This document shows, piece by piece, positions 6,580-10,550 of a DNA stretch of 10,550 nucleotides (position 1 is the stretch's first letter; each line of letters begins with the position of its first letter). Source of the DNA: an uncultured Bacteroidales bacterium (GTDB taxonomy: Bacteria; Bacteroidota; Bacteroidia; Bacteroidales; Paludibacteraceae); contig CALGCU010000064.1 of the NCBI GenBank assembly GCA_937886455.1, positions 1 to 10,550 of the forward strand, read 5' to 3'. A program made the position numbers and the translations under genes. The notes under the pieces were generated by a model. That model did not search any database, was not told where the DNA came from, and saw only the letters and a list, made by a program, of their open reading frames with translations.

Positions 6580-6611
6580 CAAAGTTAGAATTTATCTATA
6601 ATATGAGCAAA
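6580..6611 (-). promoter_or_regulatory. Bacteroidota-type promoter of the beta-helix/EEP/DUF1460 operon
   Basis: On the minus strand, TAACTTTG (6587-6580) is an exact TAnnTTTG -7 box and TTTG (6611-6608) is the -33 box, with 20 bp between the -7 box and the TTG. Only 18 nt separate the -7 box from the ATG at 6561, so the 5' leader must be very short. Its upstream side borders the terminator of the preceding gene, so this starts an independent transcription unit. Confidence 0.8.
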
Positions 6612-6634
6612 TAAGGAATATCCGACAGCAACAC

Positions 6635-6674
6635 AAAAAAAGTGAGCATACACATGTAACCAGTGTATGCTCAC
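6635..6674 (-). terminator. Intrinsic terminator of the large T9SS-cargo gene
   Basis: GTGAGCATACAC (6674-6663 on the minus strand) pairs perfectly over 12 bp with GTGTATGCTCAC (6653-6642) around a 9-nt loop, and seven Ts follow (6641-6635). It lies 30 bp after the stop at 6705. On the plus strand the hairpin has no downstream T-run, so it acts leftward only. Confidence 0.93.
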
Positions 6675-6704
6675 GAAGTAAGTATGCTATATCCTTACAA
6701 TTTG

Positions 6705-9700
6705 TTATTTCACCAAAGCTTTGAGATGACGTACCTCATTATTCTCCAACTTCACCTCCAGCACATACATTCCCATAGGTAATCGGAATGATGTTTGGGT
6801 GCAATCAACCGTAAATGATTGTTCACCCACGGTACGTCCGGCGACATCATATATTTTGATACTTTGCATGTTAAGCGTTGTAATAATGCTCAACAATTCC
6901 GGTTCCGGTGTATATACCCACATATGTGAAGATTCGTTATTAGCGAAGAGAGGATTTTCAATCGACGAAAGTTCATCATCCTTTTCTTCATCATCCGCCT
7001 CATCCGGTCCTTGTATGAAATAGCGTGTTTCGTAGTTATCAGACATTGGAAGATTAAGCACCACGCCATCCATAATACGATAGCGCGCCCCAGTTACTCT
7101 ATCACAGAAGTAGCACACACGTGTCCAATTAGAAGAAAGATAAAAAGCGAACTGTATAGTTTCCCTCTTGTATGAATCTTTCGTCAGTAATGCCAATGGG
7201 ATAGAATCAATATTTTTTCTGATGTCCACCATCATAGGCATTTGTTCACTCAATGTATAGAGGTTGAGAGGTGTTGTTACCAAGTTAGGCGTTTCCACCC
7301 CAGATGAGATGAACGAAGCATCCTCACCCGTTTTAAAATCATCATCAGCATTTGGTTTTACAGCCAGCACAGAACGTGCGTAGGCATTGTTTGTGATAGC
7401 ACAGATGGTCATAACTTCCGCTTCGTTATTTTCCACATCATTAGCCTTCATTCTGCGCGGCATAGAAGCCGGTTCCTCCTGTTGAGCTAGAGCATAAATA
7501 TAATTATTCAATGTGAGATGTTCAGTTTTGAGCGATAGTCTTAGTTGCGTAGCAGGTGATTTAGCTTGCACTAATGCTGATCTCATCGGAGGAAGGAATT
7601 TGTCTTCCGACTGAGCAGGCACTTCTGAGTGAGCGCCATACCACACATTATCTCTCATATATCTAAACGTTGGATGCAAGACATCACTATTATCCGCAAG
7701 GAAACGGCTCATATCAATATATGCCATTGTGGGATTACCCAAGAGAAATTCAGTTCCCTCCGTTTCATTATCAAGTGTGATTATCATCGTTCCATCCGTA
7801 GGTTCAAAAGCCAGTTTATTAGCATTTGTCCGCGAGAGAGTTTCAGTGGTTTGATTCGTGAGTACTCCACTGTTTGAGTAATAATAATACTTATCATCCT
7901 TTTTAGGTAGGCGGATGACCAATGAACTTTCCACTTGCGGGTTGCCCGGTCCATAGCCTTTGAGGTTAAATCCTTCACCCACTTTTAGTGCTTGTGACAT
8001 TGTGTTAGACTGTGTGAAGTCGGCAGTAGGACTAACGATAGTTTTACCATTATTTTCATGATGTAGGATGACAGTTTCGTTATAGAACGCTTGCCAAAAA
8101 GCATAAGCCGCATCCGCATGACGAATACCCTGGAAAGCTTCCGTTTCAAACGGATTTAAGGTTTCTCTCTTAGCATTTATATTATCCCACCACCCTTCGT
8201 GCGGAATAAACATATCCCCCGAATACATATCATGTAACGGTGCGGCCATTGTGTTCCATGTGCCCGGAGTAATAGACATATCCACAAAAGCCTTTTCATA
8301 TTCCAGAAGGTTTTGATTTTGGATATGAGCTCCCGCAGCGAAGTAGATATCCTTGCAACGATGTTGGTCATTGTGCACGGTCATCGGATAGTGATCATGG
8401 TCGTGTTCAGGAACAATATACGGATAGAGTAATGGATTACCCAAATCAGGTATTACGACGTCAGTTCCCTTCATCGGCACAAAGCCGTTAGTGAGTTCAC
8501 CATCATCAATGACAAAGTTGTCATCCTTATCATCCCATCCTTTCCAGTTTTCATCCAGTCCCCATCCATTAAAAGAAGTTCCAGTAGGTTGCCAAACCAG
8601 TACATTTGGCACAACTTGTAAGGTAAAGAACACGTATCCCACTCGACATGCATCATCCACATTACCTATTTTATCATAGTTGTTTTCATCCTGAAAAGCC
8701 ATGCGAATCGTATATTCTTCACCCATATTCAGGGATGATGGAGCAGAAATCGGCTTTTCAGTTTCCAAATCATAGAAAGATATATACCCCGGCAAATTAG
8801 CAAGGTCAATAGAAAGATTATCAGATGGAGCAGTTCCTCCAATGTGTATTCTTCCATTAGCCATTTCCTTTACAGGCAAGTCAATTTTCGTAGTACCCGC
8901 CACTACCTTAACAGCCGGTATTTGCATTTTTTGTTGGAAATTTTTTTGCGCTTGTAGTAAAGGAGTTATATTCAAGTGATAAGCAGAAGGCGCAGCAGCT
9001 ACCGTTATCCATCTCGGTTCGTTACAATCTTTCAGTGTCACCTCCACTCGTGTATCTCCATCCATAATATACGCTTTAGCAGTTTCGGCAATCGGGAATG
9101 CCCAATAAGCCGCAGTTTCATTAGCACTCAAGTAGAAATGAACCGATGTATCGCACATGTGCAGCCATCCATTGTCGTGCAGATGTTTGACAATTTCATA
9201 ATTTTGTTGTGACAAGAAGGCATTTCTGTCCAATAATTTGAAATTGCGTATAGGATAATTCGGATTAGGTTCGTCAGCACTTGGTATTCTGCGCATATCA
9301 TACATAATTGCAGTGGTCACTTGTCCAGGTGTGTACTTATATTTTTCCTTAAACAATTCTTCTTTTTGTGTTTGCGATAGAGTTGTACTTTCCATTGCTT
9401 CATATAAATCATGGTCATAGCACACCAACCAGTCTGCATAAATCGGTGCTTCCAAATTCCCCGGATTATCACCCGTATTAACAGCCAAATGGTTGACCAC
9501 CATTGCTTTCAAGAAATAAAGGTCATTAGCACAGTTTTGCGTTGAGTTGTCAAATATCTTATCCAAAGTTGCTTCATTCTCTTTACTTGCAATTAGGATT
9601 TTATCATTCTGAATATGCTTAATAATCTCGCCATCAGAATTAGTTAGTTGGAATACTGTCTGCTGAGTAGCATGCAATGGAGTTTGCAGATTACAATCCG

Positions 9701-10550
9701 GAGTTGCCAATTCTTCCGGTGTATATGCCATGCGCATAGAATAAACATGTTTATCGTACAGACGTTGTAGTGGTAATAGTGGATTTGTGGTCACATCCAC
9801 CTCAGTCACATTATCCACAATATGAAGCACATACATCAACCACTTGGTAACCCCATTGTTTTGTGTTTTCACATAGGCTTTTGCATTTCTCAATCCTTTC
9901 AAGATCATATCATCCAGAATTTTAGAAACAGACTGATATATGAGTACCGTGTCTTTACCCTCGCTTTTCATAGTTGCATTATAGGTTTCCGGGTCAAAAT
10001 CAGCGACCGGTATATGTACCGAACCATACGGGTGTGAGTGGTCATCTATTTCATGGTCGGCATCATAGTCGTGATAATAAGCCGCCTCCCCTGTTAGCGA
10101 TACAGGGAATCCACCAATAGTATCCGGATCAGAAGGTACTGTTGCACTCGTAAATGTTTCATTGTAGATTTGGTAATACATGTAGCCATCCGACCCGGCA
10201 TTGATATTACTATAATCGAGTCGGAGCACAGCTGCAGCATTTGTGTGTTCGGCATCTATTGATCGGCACGCCATTTTCCCTTGATAGGCAGCAATAGGCA
10301 GTTGAGAACCAAATAGATTTATATCATCAACCATAAAGTCGTTACCCTGGTTTGTGGTGGCGAAGTTATAGATAGAGACACGCGTAGAGTCATAACTATG
10401 TGCCGACTCAATCGGGAAGAAGATTTGTTGCCAACCAGAGTTTTTAATCAATTCTCCCACAAAATAAACACCCGCATTTTCCCAATCACCCCAAATTCCA
10501 TTTATGTCTTTTTTCTTACCTTGTACGTTGCATCTAAATATTGGATTACC
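6705..10550 (-). CDS. Large secreted protein with type A T9SS C-terminal sorting domain, N-terminus outside window
   Basis: The frame runs without a stop from the right edge (10550) to TAA at 6705: 1281 residues with the start missing. The GTG at 10460 is an internal valine, because the preceding residues (CNVQGKKKDINGIWGDWENA...) continue a beta-sandwich domain. That domain ends at VDDINLFG (~74-81), a pattern of jelly-roll carbohydrate-binding-like modules. A long central region follows, with no family I can name. It includes two His/Asp-rich loops (YHDYDADHEIDDHSHP, ~159-174; EHDHDHYP, ~715-722) and a segment CKDIYFAAGAHIQNQNLL (~732) typical of large Bacteroidales surface proteins. The end (~1209-1281) is a type A sorting domain: IKIYDVAGRTV, SFRLPMGMYVLEV and a final HLKALVK. 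It directs export across the outer membrane by the type IX system and usually anchoring to surface polysaccharide. An acidic linker (DEADDEEKDDE, ~1183-1193) precedes it. Its role is not recognised; an adhesin or glycan-binding scaffold is possible. Confidence 0.87.
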   Translation of the reverse strand, partial: GNPIFRCNVQGKKKDINGIWGDWENAGVYFVGELIKNSGWQQIFFPIESAHSYDSTRVSIYNFATTNQGNDFMVDDINLFGSQLPIAAYQGKMACRSIDAEHTNAAAVLRLDYSNINAGSDGYMYYQIYNETFTSATVPSDPDTIGGFPVSLTGEAAYYHDYDADHEIDDHSHPYGSVHIPVADFDPETYNATMKSEGKDTVLIYQSVSKILDDMILKGLRNAKAYVKTQNNGVTKWLMYVLHIVDNVTEVDVTTNPLLPLQRLYDKHVYSMRMAYTPEELATPDCNLQTPLHATQQTVFQLTNSDGEIIKHIQNDKILIASKENEATLDKIFDNSTQNCANDLYFLKAMVVNHLAVNTGDNPGNLEAPIYADWLVCYDHDLYEAMESTTLSQTQKEELFKEKYKYTPGQVTTAIMYDMRRIPSADEPNPNYPIRNFKLLDRNAFLSQQNYEIVKHLHDNGWLHMCDTSVHFYLSANETAAYWAFPIAETAKAYIMDGDTRVEVTLKDCNEPRWITVAAAPSAYHLNITPLLQAQKNFQQKMQIPAVKVVAGTTKIDLPVKEMANGRIHIGGTAPSDNLSIDLANLPGYISFYDLETEKPISAPSSLNMGEEYTIRMAFQDENNYDKIGNVDDACRVGYVFFTLQVVPNVLVWQPTGTSFNGWGLDENWKGWDDKDDNFVIDDGELTNGFVPMKGTDVVIPDLGNPLLYPYIVPEHDHDHYPMTVHNDQHRCKDIYFAAGAHIQNQNLLEYEKAFVDMSITPGTWNTMAAPLHDMYSGDMFIPHEGWWDNINAKRETLNPFETEAFQGIRHADAAYAFWQAFYNETVILHHENNGKTIVSPTADFTQSNTMSQALKVGEGFNLKGYGPGNPQVESSLVIRLPKKDDKYYYYSNSGVLTNQTTETLSRTNANKLAFEPTDGTMIITLDNETEGTEFLLGNPTMAYIDMSRFLADNSDVLHPTFRYMRDNVWYGAHSEVPAQSEDKFLPPMRSALVQAKSPATQLRLSLKTEHLTLNNYIYALAQQEEPASMPRRMKANDVENNEAEVMTICAITNNAYARSVLAVKPNADDDFKTGEDASFISSGVETPNLVTTPLNLYTLSEQMPMMVDIRKNIDSIPLALLTKDSYKRETIQFAFYLSSNWTRVCYFCDRVTGARYRIMDGVVLNLPMSDNYETRYFIQGPDEADDEEKDDELSSIENPLFANNESSHMWVYTPEPELLSIITTLNMQSIKIYDVAGRTVGEQSFTVDCTQTSFRLPMGMYVLEVKLENNEVRHLKALVK

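Overview
The window looks like a piece of a Bacteroidales (phylum Bacteroidota) chromosome. The evidence is a protein ending in a type IX secretion sorting domain, two promoters of the Bacteroidota type (TTG, 20 bp, TAnnTTTG), a Bacteroidetes-style vitamin B12 uptake locus (cobalamin riboswitch, BtuB-like receptor, BtuG-like lipoprotein) and a DUF1460 amidase. Apart from the first ~480 bases, every gene is on the minus strand, so the biological order runs from right to left.

Layout, right to left. (1) 10550-6705: the 3' part of a very large secreted protein with a C-terminal type A sorting domain. Its start lies outside the window, and a strong intrinsic terminator follows at 6635-6674. (2) 6611-3247: a clear promoter drives a tightly packed three-gene operon with 20-nt and 4-nt overlaps. 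It encodes a parallel beta-helix lipoprotein, a secreted endonuclease/exonuclease/phosphatase-fold enzyme and a DUF1460 NlpC/P60-like amidase. (3) 3246-2733: a non-coding stretch. It holds a ~100-bp array with an 11-bp period directly after the DUF1460 stop, then a promoter whose -33 box sits inside an inverted repeat, then a cobalamin riboswitch (2974-2801) with its expression platform. (4) 2732-669: the BtuB-like TonB-dependent receptor, joined by a TAATG overlap to a BtuG-like lipoprotein that breaks off after 59 codons. (5) 1-478: a visibly more AT-rich, plus-strand LysM protein fragment that runs into the broken lipoprotein gene.

Functionally, the left block is a B12-repressed uptake unit: the surface lipoprotein would capture cobalamin and hand it to the TonB-dependent pore. 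The truncated lipoprotein meets a compositionally foreign gene tail end to end, so the boundary at about 440-505 is either a real rearrangement or an assembly chimera. The middle operon encodes three exported proteins whose joint substrate is not known. The most unusual unexplained DNA is the 11-bp-phased array at 3146-3245.
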